DNA of 64,000 nucleotides from an uncultured Aquimarina sp. (GTDB lineage Bacteria > Bacteroidota > Bacteroidia > Flavobacteriales > Flavobacteriaceae), in NCBI RefSeq assembly GCF_947492405.1, contig NZ_CANLMP010000002.1, positions 1,054,001 to 1,118,000 on the forward strand, in the 5' to 3' direction. The position numbers and the translations under genes are program-made. How positions within the stretch are numbered: position 1 is the stretch's first letter; every line of letters begins with the position of its first letter. Of the stretch, positions 35,379-44,403 are shown piece after piece. A model generated the notes under the pieces. It was not told the DNA's origin. It was given only the letters and a program-made list of their open reading frames with translations, and did not search any database.

Positions 35379-35506
35379 ACATTAATTCCCCATACTATTA
35401 AAAATTAAAACCTCAATATCAAGTGTTTAAACATTTTTAAGGATTCATAAATAAATTTGGAATTAGGTCGATTATGCATTTTACAAAAACAAAATACTAT
35501 CTCACT

Positions 35507-35553
35507 AAAAAAAAGAAATCGCTCAGACAAGATTTCTCCTGTAGAGCGATTTC
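35507..35553 (-). terminator. intrinsic terminator after the 307-aa lipoprotein gene
   Basis: GAAATCGCTC (35515-35524) pairs perfectly with GAGCGATTTC (35544-35553) across a 19-base loop, and on the minus strand eight Ts follow. It ends the leftward transcript from 36526. Confidence 0.75.
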
Positions 35554-35602
35554 CAACTAAATAACCAACCAAAAAAATTTATATCGTCTAGTGCGACTTG
35601 TT

Positions 35603-36526
35603 TTATTTTGTAAGCTTCATAAAATCAGCTTTTTTTAATCTTTTCTTATCATTCTGCGATGGTTTTCCATTTTTAGAATTTTTAAACTGTAGGTATCCTC
35701 TACCTACAAATTCATAGATAGTTCCCGAAGCAGGATGTAATAATTCTATCTTACTATCATTTATAACGGTCAACTCGAAATATTCATTGCCCAAATAATC
35801 GTAATCAAGTGTTAAATTTTTCATATAGAAATTATTAGCAACATCTTCTACCCCATAATACCCGGTATAATCGTAGTATACATCGTTGATATTGGACACG
35901 TTAACATCTTCTGAACTTTTAAAATTATCTCCTGATCCGTAATACAAAAACTGTAAATAATTTTCGTTATCAAACTCATTTAGTGCTCCAAACTCACTAG
36001 TATATACTTTTTCCCATGTTACATATTCATGCAAGAAGTAATGAATGTTATCATAAAATACTCTATCATAATCAAATGTATTTCTTTGATATCCTATCAA
36101 ATAATAACTGGTATCAGTAACCCCATCATACAATCTTATCTCATTATTCCCATATTGGATTACATCAAGACTATATGTTCCATCTATGTCATGACTAATA
36201 TCTACTTCCATACCAAAAGTGTTATAAAACCCAACATCTAAACCAAAACCGTTTCCGTTACTTCCAATACCCACTAGATTATTGTTGGCATAAAAAGTTC
36301 CATTTTTAAAAGAAACAGTAAACGCTTTCTGAAGAAAAGGAATCTCTCCATTACCTTGTGTACGCTCTATATCTACGTACCATATTTCGTATGTGTTTAA
36401 TAACTCATTTAAAGTAATTGAAGGTTCTTCGATAAATACATCATCTTCTACTACAACTTCTGCTACACAGGAAGTTAAAAGTATTGAACCCAAGAAAAAA
36501 GCCGAAAGTAATTTTAAAGTCTTCAT
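35603..36526 (-). CDS. hypothetical lipoprotein rich in Tyr and Asn, 307 aa
   Basis: The signal peptide ends SILLTSC (lipobox), followed by an acidic segment (VVVEDDVFIEEP). The mature part is beta-rich with many Tyr, Asn and Asp, for example YEIWYVDIERTQGNGEIPFLQ, and the tail is basic. The protein looks like a conserved flavobacterial surface or periplasmic lipoprotein. No catalytic motif is visible and I do not assign a function. It is divergent from gpsA and monocistronic. Confidence 0.7.
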   Translation of the reverse strand: MKTLKLLSAFFLGSILLTSCVAEVVVEDDVFIEEPSITLNELLNTYEIWYVDIERTQGNGEIPFLQKAFTVSFKNGTFYANNNLVGIGSNGNGFGLDVGFYNTFGMEVDISHDIDGTYSLDVIQYGNNEIRLYDGVTDTSYYLIGYQRNTFDYDRVFYDNIHYFLHEYVTWEKVYTSEFGALNEFDNENYLQFLYYGSGDNFKSSEDVNVSNINDVYYDYTGYYGVEDVANNFYMKNLTLDYDYLGNEYFELTVINDSKIELLHPASGTIYEFVGRGYLQFKNSKNGKPSQNDKKRLKKADFMKLTK

Positions 36527-36714
36527 AAGCTAAGTGTTTTTCAATTTTATCTGCTCCTTTTATTGTTTTTTAAGTGTCAGATAGAATTCGCCATCGAATA
36601 TTTAGTTTTGCATATACATATTGTAATGGCTCATTTCGAATAATAGAAACCAAAACGCGTGCCAAAAACATATTAAATTGATTATCAGGTATTTATTTTG
36701 AGGGGTATTTTGCT

Positions 36715-36722
36715 TATTTTTG
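36715..36722 (+). promoter_or_regulatory. putative -7 box of gpsA
   Basis: TATTTTTG matches TAnnTTTG 18 bases before the ATG at 36741. It overlaps the in-frame TTG at 36720, which argues that the ATG is the real start. Confidence 0.5.
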
Positions 36723-36740
36723 AACTCACAATCATTTTAC

Positions 36741-37736
36741 ATGGATAAAGAATTAAAATTTGCCGTAATCGGTGGTGGTAGTTGGGCTACAGCTATCGTA
36801 AAAATGCTTACTGAAAATCTGAATGAGGTAGGTTGGTATATGAGAAGTGTATATGCTTTAGAACACCTAAAAAGGCAACAACACAACCCAAACTATCTAA
36901 GTTCTGTAGAGTTTAAGATGGATCAACTTAAGCTTACTAATGATATCAATGAAGCCGTAGCATACGCAGATTATCTAATTTTTGCAATTCCTTCTGCATT
37001 CTTACATACTGAATTACAAAAACTTACTGCTCCTTTAAAGGATAAAGTTATTTTTTCTGCCATTAAAGGAATTGTTCCGGAAACTGGATTAATTGTTGGT
37101 GAACATTTTCATGATGTGTATAATATTCCTTTTGATAATATCGGGGTGATTACCGGTCCGTGTCATGCAGAAGAAGTAGCACTCGAACGCCTTTCTTACT
37201 TAACCATTGCTTCTAATGATGAAGCAAAAGCAGAAATTGTAGCCAAAAACCTAAGTAGTGAATATATTAAATGTAAAGTTAGTGACGATATCATTGGAAC
37301 TGAATATGCAGCTGTATTAAAAAACATTTATTCCGTTGCTGCAGGAATTGCCCACGGATTAGGATATGGAGATAATTTTCAGAGTGTATTGATGAGTAAT
37401 GCTATTCGTGAAATGAAACGTTTTATTAAGAAGATTCATAAAATGAAACGTAATATCAATAATTCTGCATATTTGGGAGATTTACTGGTTACTGGATATT
37501 CTATTTTTTCTCGTAATCGTATGTTTGGTAATATGATTGGTAAAGGATACACAGTAAAAAGTGCACAAATGGAAATGAATATGGTGGCTGAAGGATATTA
37601 TGCTGCCAAGACGGCTTATGAATTGGATGCAACTAGTAGTACCCGTACTCCAATCATTGATGCAGTTCATGATGTATTGTATGAAAATAAGAATCCAAAG
37701 AAAGTTTTTAAAAAACTAGCGGATAAGTTAGATTAA
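36741..37736 (+). CDS. gpsA: glycerol-3-phosphate dehydrogenase (NAD(P)+)
   Basis: Reduces dihydroxyacetone phosphate to sn-glycerol-3-phosphate for phospholipid synthesis. Starting at ATG 36741 gives MDKELKFAVIGGGSWATAIV with the Rossmann loop G-G-G-S-W at 11-15, and 331 residues. FSAIKGIVPETG, VITGPCHAEEVA, the catalytic Lys in YAAVLKNIYSVAAGIAHG, and GDLLVTGYSIFSRNRMFG all match GpsA. A TTG at 36720 would add seven residues but overlaps the likely promoter. Confidence 0.95.
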   Translation: MDKELKFAVIGGGSWATAIVKMLTENLNEVGWYMRSVYALEHLKRQQHNPNYLSSVEFKMDQLKLTNDINEAVAYADYLIFAIPSAFLHTELQKLTAPLKDKVIFSAIKGIVPETGLIVGEHFHDVYNIPFDNIGVITGPCHAEEVALERLSYLTIASNDEAKAEIVAKNLSSEYIKCKVSDDIIGTEYAAVLKNIYSVAAGIAHGLGYGDNFQSVLMSNAIREMKRFIKKIHKMKRNINNSAYLGDLLVTGYSIFSRNRMFGNMIGKGYTVKSAQMEMNMVAEGYYAAKTAYELDATSSTRTPIIDAVHDVLYENKNPKKVFKKLADKLD

Positions 37737-37799
37737 AACATATATCCGAAAACTCTAACCAATTGAAGAAGAGGTAATATTTTAATCAATAATTCAATA

Positions 37800-38045
37800 A
37801 TGGACAATCAAGGGAATACTAGCAAAAAACAACCAAATAATCCACTACATGGGATGAAGTTGTTAACTATATTAGAATTGTTAGTAGACCACTATGGATG
37901 GGAAGAATTGGCTAATAAAATTTCCATTAATTGTTTTAAAAATGATCCCTCGATTAAATCTAGCCTTAAGTTTTTAAGAAAAACACCATGGGCAAGAGAT
38001 AAAGTGGAACACCTATATCTGGAATTTGATAAAAGAAAAGAATAG
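37800..38045 (+). CDS. VF530-type DNA-binding protein (DUF2132)
   Basis: An 81-residue basic protein. [21 protein letters not shown], then [24 protein letters not shown], is nearly diagnostic for the VF530 family, whose Vibrio fischeri structure suggests DNA binding. It follows gpsA by 63 bases on the same strand. The cellular role is unknown. Confidence 0.88.
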   Translation: MDNQGNTSKKQPNNPLHGMKLLTILELLVDHYGWEELANKISINCFKNDPSIKSSLKFLRKTPWARDKVEHLYLEFDKRKE

Positions 38046-38150
38046 AAGTAAGTGATACAAAAAATGGGTATTATAATATCTTTAAGTAAATTTTCAGAAT
38101 TATAGAAAAGGACTTCGTATAAAGCTTTATTTCTTTGTAATTTTATAAAC

Positions 38151-38606
38151 ATGAAACAACTTATTGAAACATTTTATACAGGTTTGAGTGAACGAAATGC
38201 AGAAAAAATGATTTCCTGTTATCACGAAGACATCGTTTTTGAAGATCCTGGTTTTGGAAAACTTAAAGGTGAAAGAGCTAAAAAAATGTGGCAGATGCTT
38301 TGTAAAAATGGGAAAAATCTTAAAGTAGAATTCTCTAAAATTGAAGCAGATGATCAAAAAGGGTCAGCCCATTGGGAGGCGTGGTATACTTTTAGTCAAA
38401 CCGGAAGATCCGTCCATAATAGTATAGATGCAGAATTTGAGTTCAAGGATGGTAAAATCATAAAACATACGGATCATTTTAATCTTCATAGATGGGCTTC
38501 GCAAGCCATTGGTTGGAAAGGTAAATTACTTGGCGGAACTAGTTTTTTTAAGAAAAAACTACACCAACAAACTAATAGATTACTTGATAAATTTCAAGCA
38601 TCATAA
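38151..38606 (+). CDS. NTF2-like (SnoaL-type) protein
   Basis: A 151-residue protein with the NTF2 cone fold: an N-terminal helix LIETFYTGLSERNAEKMISC, YHEDIVFEDPGFGKLKGERA, and HWEAWYTFSQTGRSVHNSI with a strand-rich C-terminus. Members bind small molecules or catalyse varied reactions, so no substrate can be named. It lies 3 bases before the sulfurtransferase gene, suggesting one transcript. Confidence 0.82.
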   Translation: MKQLIETFYTGLSERNAEKMISCYHEDIVFEDPGFGKLKGERAKKMWQMLCKNGKNLKVEFSKIEADDQKGSAHWEAWYTFSQTGRSVHNSIDAEFEFKDGKIIKHTDHFNLHRWASQAIGWKGKLLGGTSFFKKKLHQQTNRLLDKFQAS

Positions 38607-38609
38607 ACA

Positions 38610-39458
38610 ATGGCTGCATTAGAACTTCCAACACCGATAGTATCAGTAGCCTGGCTCTCAAAAAACATAAACCATCCTGATCTTATCATTTTGGATGCGA
38701 GTATAAAGAAAGTGACTTCCTCTAAAGAATCGTCAAAACAAGATCTGAAAATACCTGGTGCCAGATTTTTTGATATCAAAAAAGTCTTCTCTGATCAACA
38801 ATCGGAGTTACCAAATATGCTTCCATCTGCCGATCATTTTGAAAAAAGTTGTAGAAATTTAGGAATCAATTCTAACTCTAAAATTGTTATTTATGATACA
38901 ATTGATATATATTCTAGCCCAAGAGCTTGGTGGATGTTTACAATAATGAGATATGACGACGTAGCTGTGCTTGATGGTGGTCTTCCGGAATGGATCCATC
39001 AAGGCTTACCTACTGAAAACAAAGGTGATTTATCAATATTTCCAACAGGAAATTTTAAAATAAACGATCGTTCCAAACGCACTGTAAATGCTAAGGATGT
39101 TTTATTTGAAATGAACAGTTCAGACTCTCTAATTCTTGACGCCCGTTCTTATGGAAGGTATAAAGGTACTCTCTCTGAACCAAGGTCCGATTTAAAAAGT
39201 GGGCATATTCCTAATTCGATGAGTCTTCCTTACACCAAAGTTTTACAGGATGGAAAAATGCTTCCAACTAAAGAACTTGTTAAACTATTTGCTGATTTTG
39301 ATATTGAAAATAAAAAACTGATCTTTAGCTGCGGTTCAGGTATTACTGCTTGCATCATTTTACTAGCAGCTAAACTTTCTGGATATACCAATCTTTGGAT
39401 TTATGACGGTTCCTGGACTGAATGGGGCCAATTAGAAGGTGTTCCGATCGAATGTTAA
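38610..39458 (+). CDS. sulfurtransferase, 3-mercaptopyruvate type
   Basis: A 282-residue protein with two rhodanese domains. The N-terminal one is inactive, and the C-terminal one carries Cys241 in FSCGSGITAC. The loop C-G-S-G-x-T-A is the form used by 3-mercaptopyruvate sulfurtransferases (SseA), while thiosulfate enzymes have C-R-K-G-x-T. GARFFDIKKVFSD and SSPRAWWMF fit the same family. It starts 3 bases after the NTF2-like gene. Confidence 0.92.
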   Translation: MAALELPTPIVSVAWLSKNINHPDLIILDASIKKVTSSKESSKQDLKIPGARFFDIKKVFSDQQSELPNMLPSADHFEKSCRNLGINSNSKIVIYDTIDIYSSPRAWWMFTIMRYDDVAVLDGGLPEWIHQGLPTENKGDLSIFPTGNFKINDRSKRTVNAKDVLFEMNSSDSLILDARSYGRYKGTLSEPRSDLKSGHIPNSMSLPYTKVLQDGKMLPTKELVKLFADFDIENKKLIFSCGSGITACIILLAAKLSGYTNLWIYDGSWTEWGQLEGVPIEC

Positions 39459-39487
39459 TCAATAGAAACCAACCCTAACTCTTATTT

Positions 39488-40585
39488 ATGCGATATTTTC
39501 TTTTATTAGTCATTTCTATCTTATGTAGTCTTCCAACCAACGCGCAGTCTCAGAATTTTGGCTTACAAGATTTTTACAGGTATAATTCTGAATTAGAATT
39601 TACCGTAGATTCTATCTATCATACGCTTTCAGAAAGACAACAAGTAGCCCAGATGATCATATCATCCGCCGGAGAATTAGGAAAACCAATGGCAACTGTA
39701 AAAAAACTAGTAGAAAATGATGCTATCGGCGGGGTTGTTTTCCTTAAAGGAAGCAAAAAAACGCATACAGAAAGTATTAATATTTTAAACGAGATTTCTG
39801 CTAAAAATAAGACACTTCCATTACTTTTTAGTATGGACGCAGAACCTAGTCTATTTGCTAGTCGTATCAAAGGAGCAAAAGACGTCGGTAAAACAATAGA
39901 TATTAAGACCGAAGCTCAATCGGATGCAGTTGTCAACACTATCAATACTGAACTAAGAGAAATTGGAGTTCATCATAATTATGCTCCAGTTTTAGATATC
40001 AGTGCTAGTAATGAAGCGATCAAATCCAGAAGTTATGGTAGTGATAAAGACGCTGTAATTAATCTTGCTAATCAGTTTATAAAATGCACTCAAGAAGGCG
40101 GAATTATAGCAACTGCAAAACATTTTCCTGGCCATGGTTTGGTAAAAGGTGACACCCACAAACAAAGTGTTTATATAGATGGTCCATTACAAGAAGTGGC
40201 TAATTATAAACAAATTATCGAAGATGGTGTATTATCTATTATGATTGCCCATATTACGATACAAAACAATGAAAAATATGGAACAGATGGTTTACCATCT
40301 AGTTGTTCCAGAAAAATTATCACCGGTTTGCTTAAGGAAGAAATGGGCTTTAAAGGAATTATCATTTCTGATGCCTTGAATATCATGAAAGCAGTTACCA
40401 TTCTGGATAATGCTCCTTTATTAGCGTCTAAAGCTGGTTGTGATCTAATTTTAATGCCTCAGAATGAACAAGCGACTATCAATGCTATTCTTGCTGAAAT
40501 GAAAACGAATCCCCAATATAAAAAGCAAGTAAAACAATCTGTTAAGAAGGTTTTGCGATTAAAGGTTTGCGGAGGGGTTATTTAA
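39488..40585 (+). CDS. exported glycoside hydrolase family 3 protein (NagZ-like)
   Basis: A 365-residue precursor whose signal peptide ends CSLPTNAQ. The catalytic domain has KHFPGHGLVKGDTHKQS near 197-213, the GH3 beta-N-acetylhexosaminidase loop with its His. The nucleophile Asp is in IIISDALNIMKA. The N-terminal domain stands alone, as in NagZ, without a serine-hydrolase fusion. It probably trims peptidoglycan-type or chitin-type GlcNAc in the periplasm. It is followed at 27 bases by an SGNH hydrolase. Confidence 0.88.
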   Translation: MRYFLLLVISILCSLPTNAQSQNFGLQDFYRYNSELEFTVDSIYHTLSERQQVAQMIISSAGELGKPMATVKKLVENDAIGGVVFLKGSKKTHTESINILNEISAKNKTLPLLFSMDAEPSLFASRIKGAKDVGKTIDIKTEAQSDAVVNTINTELREIGVHHNYAPVLDISASNEAIKSRSYGSDKDAVINLANQFIKCTQEGGIIATAKHFPGHGLVKGDTHKQSVYIDGPLQEVANYKQIIEDGVLSIMIAHITIQNNEKYGTDGLPSSCSRKIITGLLKEEMGFKGIIISDALNIMKAVTILDNAPLLASKAGCDLILMPQNEQATINAILAEMKTNPQYKKQVKQSVKKVLRLKVCGGVI

Positions 40586-40612
40586 ACTTTATCAAAAAGA
40601 TTATATTATAAA

Positions 40613-41326
40613 ATGATTAAGAAAATAAATGCAATTTTATGTATACTCTTCATTCTCATTTTCGGATGTGCTTCTGATGATAACCTCCCTTTAGAAACCC
40701 AAGAAGAGGAAGAACAAACTGAGGAAACCAAAATCTTTTCGTTTTTAGCATTAGGTGATTCATATACCATTGGTCAAGGAGTACCTGAAGATGAAAGCTG
40801 GCCTTTTCAATTAAAAAGTGCATTTGCCACTCCCACCAAAAAAATCGAAAAACTCACGGTAATTGCAAAAACAGGATGGACCACAAGAAACCTGATTACT
40901 GCAATAGAAGAAAACAGTCCGCAAAATCACGATTTGGTTTCTCTGCTTATAGGCGTTAATAATCAATTCCAACGAGGAGATTTTATGACGTTCCAATCAG
41001 AGTTTAACATTCTTCTAGAAAAAGCAATTTCGCTAGCAAATAACAAAAAAGACAATGTAATTGTTGTTTCTATACCGGATTATGGTGTCACTCCTTTTGG
41101 AGCTAGTAATAGCGAAACGATTGCATCAGAAATTGATGCATATAATGCTTACATAGAGCAGAAATGTATCGAGGCAGAAATAGTATTTATCGACGTCACT
41201 ACCATCTCTAGAGATCTTGGTGATTCTGAAGGGTCTTTGGCTACGGATAATCTGCATCCTAGCGGATATCAATACAGTTTATGGGTGGAAAAGATCTTAG
41301 CTATAGTGAAAGAAATTTTGAAGTGA
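40613..41326 (+). CDS. SGNH/GDSL hydrolase lipoprotein
   Basis: A 237-residue precursor with lipobox IFGC, then an acidic linker rich in Glu and Thr. Block I is FLALGDSYTIGQG (nucleophile Ser). The usual GxND block is changed to GVNNQFQRG, and block V is DNLHPSGYQY with the Asp/His pair. Likely an esterase or lipase acting on cell-surface or environmental acyl esters. The stop directly abuts the dprA stop (no base between), so the two genes converge with no room for a terminator. Confidence 0.87.
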   Translation: MIKKINAILCILFILIFGCASDDNLPLETQEEEEQTEETKIFSFLALGDSYTIGQGVPEDESWPFQLKSAFATPTKKIEKLTVIAKTGWTTRNLITAIEENSPQNHDLVSLLIGVNNQFQRGDFMTFQSEFNILLEKAISLANNKKDNVIVVSIPDYGVTPFGASNSETIASEIDAYNAYIEQKCIEAEIVFIDVTTISRDLGDSEGSLATDNLHPSGYQYSLWVEKILAIVKEILK

Positions 41327-42430
41327 TTAAATCGTCTCGAACAATTTTCCCGGTAACGGTCTGATCACTCCTTTTAATTCCATGTTTAACAACATTGACG
41401 CTACTTTAAATGTAGGGATTTCGCATTGTAATGCAATAACATCCAATAATTCCTTCCCGTTTTTATTGAGGAAGCTATAAATTTTCTTCTCGTCACTTTC
41501 TAATTCGACAAAAAGCTGTTTTTGAACAATGGGTTGTTCTTTTTCTTCTAACTCCCAATTGAGCATATAGATAAGATCCGCTGCACTGGTTAGCATATGT
41601 GCTCTTTGGGTTTTAATTAGTGTATTACAACCTGAACTAAGAGCGTCACCTACTCTTCCTGGTACAGCAAAAACTTCTCGATTATAAGAATTTGCTATTT
41701 CTGCAGTGACTAGAGAACCTCCTTTATCTGCACTCTCGATAACAATGGTGGCTTCGCTTAATCCTGCTATGATGCGATTACGACCCAAAAAATTATTTCT
41801 ATCAAAAGTATCTGTACTCCAGAAGTCAGTAAAAAACCCTCCATTTTCTTCGATCTGTGGCATATACCTTTTGTGTGTCTTAGGGTATATTTGATTTAAC
41901 CCATGAGCGAGGCAACCTACTGTTTGTAGGTTATTCTTTACCGCTGCTCTTTGAGCTGTGATATCAATACCATAAGCAAAACCAGATACAATAACCGGAT
42001 TTAAAGGAACGAGCGTTTCAATGAGTTCTTCGCAGAATCTTACTCCATAACTTGTTACTTTTCTAGTACCTACGATACTTAACATCTTTTTCTTTTTCAG
42101 ATCGATGTTTCCTCTACTAAACAACACTACAGGACTATCTATACAATACTTCAGTTTTTCTGGATACTCCGACTCGTCATAAGCCATATAATTGATATTG
42201 TTATCCAACACAAACTGTAACTCATTTTCTGCCGCATTCTGATGCTCTTTATTCTGAATTTCTTTAATCTTTACAGTTCCAATACCATCAATCTTTAATA
42301 GATTAGCTGGTTTTTCTTTTAGAACTGCTTCAGCAGAACCTACTTCTCTTATTAGTTTTTTGATAGAACTATCGCCTAGATTCGGCGCTTTTTTTAAGGT
42401 AAGTAGTGCAATTAATTTTTCTATAGTCAT
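41327..42430 (-). CDS. dprA: DNA-processing protein A
   Basis: Loads RecA on incoming single-stranded DNA during natural transformation. The 367-residue protein has an N-terminal helix-hairpin-helix region (LLKIDGIGTVKIKEIQ). The Rossmann-like DprA core follows, with SIVGTRKVTSYG, SGFAYGIDITAQ, then ATIVIESADKGGSLVTAEIA and VFAVPGRVGDALSSGCN. A C-terminal winged-helix tail ends the protein. It is on the opposite strand to its neighbours. Confidence 0.96.
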   Translation of the reverse strand: MTIEKLIALLTLKKAPNLGDSSIKKLIREVGSAEAVLKEKPANLLKIDGIGTVKIKEIQNKEHQNAAENELQFVLDNNINYMAYDESEYPEKLKYCIDSPVVLFSRGNIDLKKKKMLSIVGTRKVTSYGVRFCEELIETLVPLNPVIVSGFAYGIDITAQRAAVKNNLQTVGCLAHGLNQIYPKTHKRYMPQIEENGGFFTDFWSTDTFDRNNFLGRNRIIAGLSEATIVIESADKGGSLVTAEIANSYNREVFAVPGRVGDALSSGCNTLIKTQRAHMLTSAADLIYMLNWELEEKEQPIVQKQLFVELESDEKKIYSFLNKNGKELLDVIALQCEIPTFKVASMLLNMELKGVIRPLPGKLFETI

Positions 42431-42521
42431 GTAATCTATTATAAGTCAGCACAAGAAACGAAAAAAATCAAAACTGTTAATAAAATCAAGGGGTATAGTT
42501 ATTATAAGAACCAATTTTTTT

Positions 42522-42529
42522 TACCTTTG
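42522..42529 (+). promoter_or_regulatory. putative -7 box of the HU/SPOR gene
   Basis: TACCTTTG fits TAnnTTTG exactly, about 112 bases before the ATG at 42641. The implied leader is about 105 bases, long for this group; I see no riboswitch-like structure in it. Confidence 0.45.
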
Positions 42530-42640
42530 AATAACCAATTAACCAACCTAATTCTTCAGATTAAAACTAACAGGGCTTACAAGATCTCCTAGGTTAGTTA
42601 AAACTGAAAATATTAGATAGCATTTTTAAGAAAGGGGACG

Positions 42641-43675
42641 ATGAATAATACGGCAAAATACATTAGTGAATTATTATATAGATATGAGTGTGTAATCTTA
42701 CCGGGCTTTGGTGCTTTTCTAACAAAGCGTCAACCTGCAATGATTCAAGAATCAACACATGCTTTTTTTCCTCCTCAGAAATTAATTTCTTTTAATAGCC
42801 AACTACAAAATAATGACGGATTATTAGCAAATTATATGGCTACTGCCGAAAACATATCTTACACGGATGCGGTTGCTAAAATTCAGCGTTATGTATTGTC
42901 TCTGAATAATAAAATGGCTATTGGTCAACGAGTGGAATTAGATAGTATTGGTTCTTTTTTCACATCTGTTGAAGATACATTACAGTTTGAACCTTCTCAG
43001 GATACAAATTACCTTACTGAGGCTTTTGGTCTAAATTCTTTTATATCTCCATCTATTGTTAGAGAAGAAGAAAAAACTACTCCAAAAGTAGATATGCCTC
43101 AAGTAACTCGTGAAACTTACAAAGAAGAAGTACAGGCTATTGAAGAAACTACACCTATTGCTTTTACACCAGAAAGAAGACGTGGTCGCCCGTATCTTAA
43201 ATATGCTGCAGCTGCAGCTATTCTAGTTGCAGTTGTTGGATCTATTGGATTAGATCAATTTAACAAGCAAGTAGATTTAGAAAACGATCGTATCTCTGTA
43301 AATGCAGAAAAGGAAATTGAAAATAGAATTCAGGAGGCTACTTTTGATATCACAAGTCCATTGCCTGCAATCAATCTTACTATTATAAAAGCTAAAGAAG
43401 AAACTACTACCGAAAACTCCAATGCTATAACTGTAAATACAGCTGGAAAATATCATGTGGTTGCAGGGGCTTATAGAATTAAAGCGAATGCTAACAAAAA
43501 AGTAGTTAAACTAAAAGATAAAGGATTTGATGCACGTCTTATTGGTGTAAACAAATACGGTTTACACCAAGTAGTTTATAATAGTTATGAAAATAGATTA
43601 GAGGCTTTAAAAGCTTTACAAAACATCAAAAAACAACAAGATCGTCGTGCTTGGTTACTAGTTCAAGAACAATAA
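42641..43675 (+). CDS. HU-CCDC81 domain and SPOR domain membrane protein
   Basis: A 344-residue protein. Residues 1-125 hold two HU-like CCDC81 bacterial domains (YISELLYRYECVILPGFGAF; then VELDSIGSFFTSVEDTLQF). One membrane helix lies at about 186-203 (YLKYAAAAAILVAVVGSIGL). The last 75 residues form a SPOR domain (KYHVVAGAYRIKANANKKV), which binds denuded glycan at division septa. So the N-terminus is cytosolic and the SPOR end periplasmic. A link between nucleoid or cytoskeleton and cell division is inferred from this layout. Confidence 0.9.
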   Translation: MNNTAKYISELLYRYECVILPGFGAFLTKRQPAMIQESTHAFFPPQKLISFNSQLQNNDGLLANYMATAENISYTDAVAKIQRYVLSLNNKMAIGQRVELDSIGSFFTSVEDTLQFEPSQDTNYLTEAFGLNSFISPSIVREEEKTTPKVDMPQVTRETYKEEVQAIEETTPIAFTPERRRGRPYLKYAAAAAILVAVVGSIGLDQFNKQVDLENDRISVNAEKEIENRIQEATFDITSPLPAINLTIIKAKEETTTENSNAITVNTAGKYHVVAGAYRIKANANKKVVKLKDKGFDARLIGVNKYGLHQVVYNSYENRLEALKALQNIKKQQDRRAWLLVQEQ

Positions 43676-43732
43676 TTCTTATTTCTTAAAAAAATATTTT
43701 CCTTATTTAATCCTTCATAAATATTATGTTTT

Positions 43733-43768
43733 AATACTAATTCTTAGTATTGGAATAGATTCCTTTTT
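43733..43768 (+). terminator. probable terminator after the HU/SPOR gene
   Basis: AATACTAA (43733-43740) pairs with TTAGTATT (43744-43751), immediately followed by GGAA-TAGA-TTCC (43752-43763) and TTTTT. Two small AT-rich stems then a T-run suggest a modest intrinsic terminator. Confidence 0.45.
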
Positions 43769-43864
43769 ATTTTTTACAAAAACATTGAAAATACATTAAT
43801 TCATCAAAAACGACTGGATATCAGTTTTCTGTCTTTGCATAGTCATTAGTTTATTATACCTGAT

Positions 43865-43872
43865 TATCTTTG
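43865..43872 (+). promoter_or_regulatory. putative -7 box of the thioesterase gene
   Basis: TATCTTTG is an exact TAnnTTTG box, 19 bases before the ATG at 43892. A TTTG upstream lies 27 bases away, longer than normal spacing. Confidence 0.5.
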
Positions 43873-43891
43873 CCAAAAATTACCAAAATCT

Positions 43892-44401
43892 ATGGAAGCC
43901 AGATATCCTTCAGAATCCAGAACTATATTAACCGATCTTGTTTTACCGGGAGAAACGAATCCGCTTAATAATCTTTTTGGAGGCGAACTATTAGCACGTA
44001 TGGACCGCGCGGCTGGTATTGCGGCAGGGAGACATTCCAGAAGAATTGTGGTAACTGCTTCCGTAAATCATGTAGCATTTAGCAAAGCAATCCCTTTGGG
44101 TAGTGTTGTCACTGTCGAAGCTAAAGTCTCTCGCGCCTTTACATCCTCTATGGAGGTAGTAATTGATGTTTGGATAGAAGATAGACAAAGTGGTGATAAA
44201 ACTAAAGCAAACGAAGCCATATATACCTTTGTGGCGGTAAATGAGAGTGGTGCGCCAGTATCTATCCCGCAGATTAAACCGGAAACTGAATTAGAACAAC
44301 AACGTTATGACGCTGCCTTACGTCGTAAACAATTGAGCCTGGTTCTTGCAGGTAAAATGAAACCGGATGATGCTACTGAGCTAAAAGCGTTATTTACTTA
44401 A
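43892..44401 (+). CDS. hotdog-fold acyl-CoA thioesterase
   Basis: A 169-residue cytosolic enzyme of the YciA/BFIT type. LFGGELLARMDRAAGIAAGRHS supplies the hotdog helix, with VVTASVNHVAFSKAIPLGSVV following; the Asn/His-Val pattern is typical of acyl-CoA hydrolases. The C-terminal extension is charged. It converges on the TauE/SafE gene with only 2 bases between stops. Confidence 0.93.
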   Translation: MEARYPSESRTILTDLVLPGETNPLNNLFGGELLARMDRAAGIAAGRHSRRIVVTASVNHVAFSKAIPLGSVVTVEAKVSRAFTSSMEVVIDVWIEDRQSGDKTKANEAIYTFVAVNESGAPVSIPQIKPETELEQQRYDAALRRKQLSLVLAGKMKPDDATELKALFT

Positions 44402-44403
44402 TT

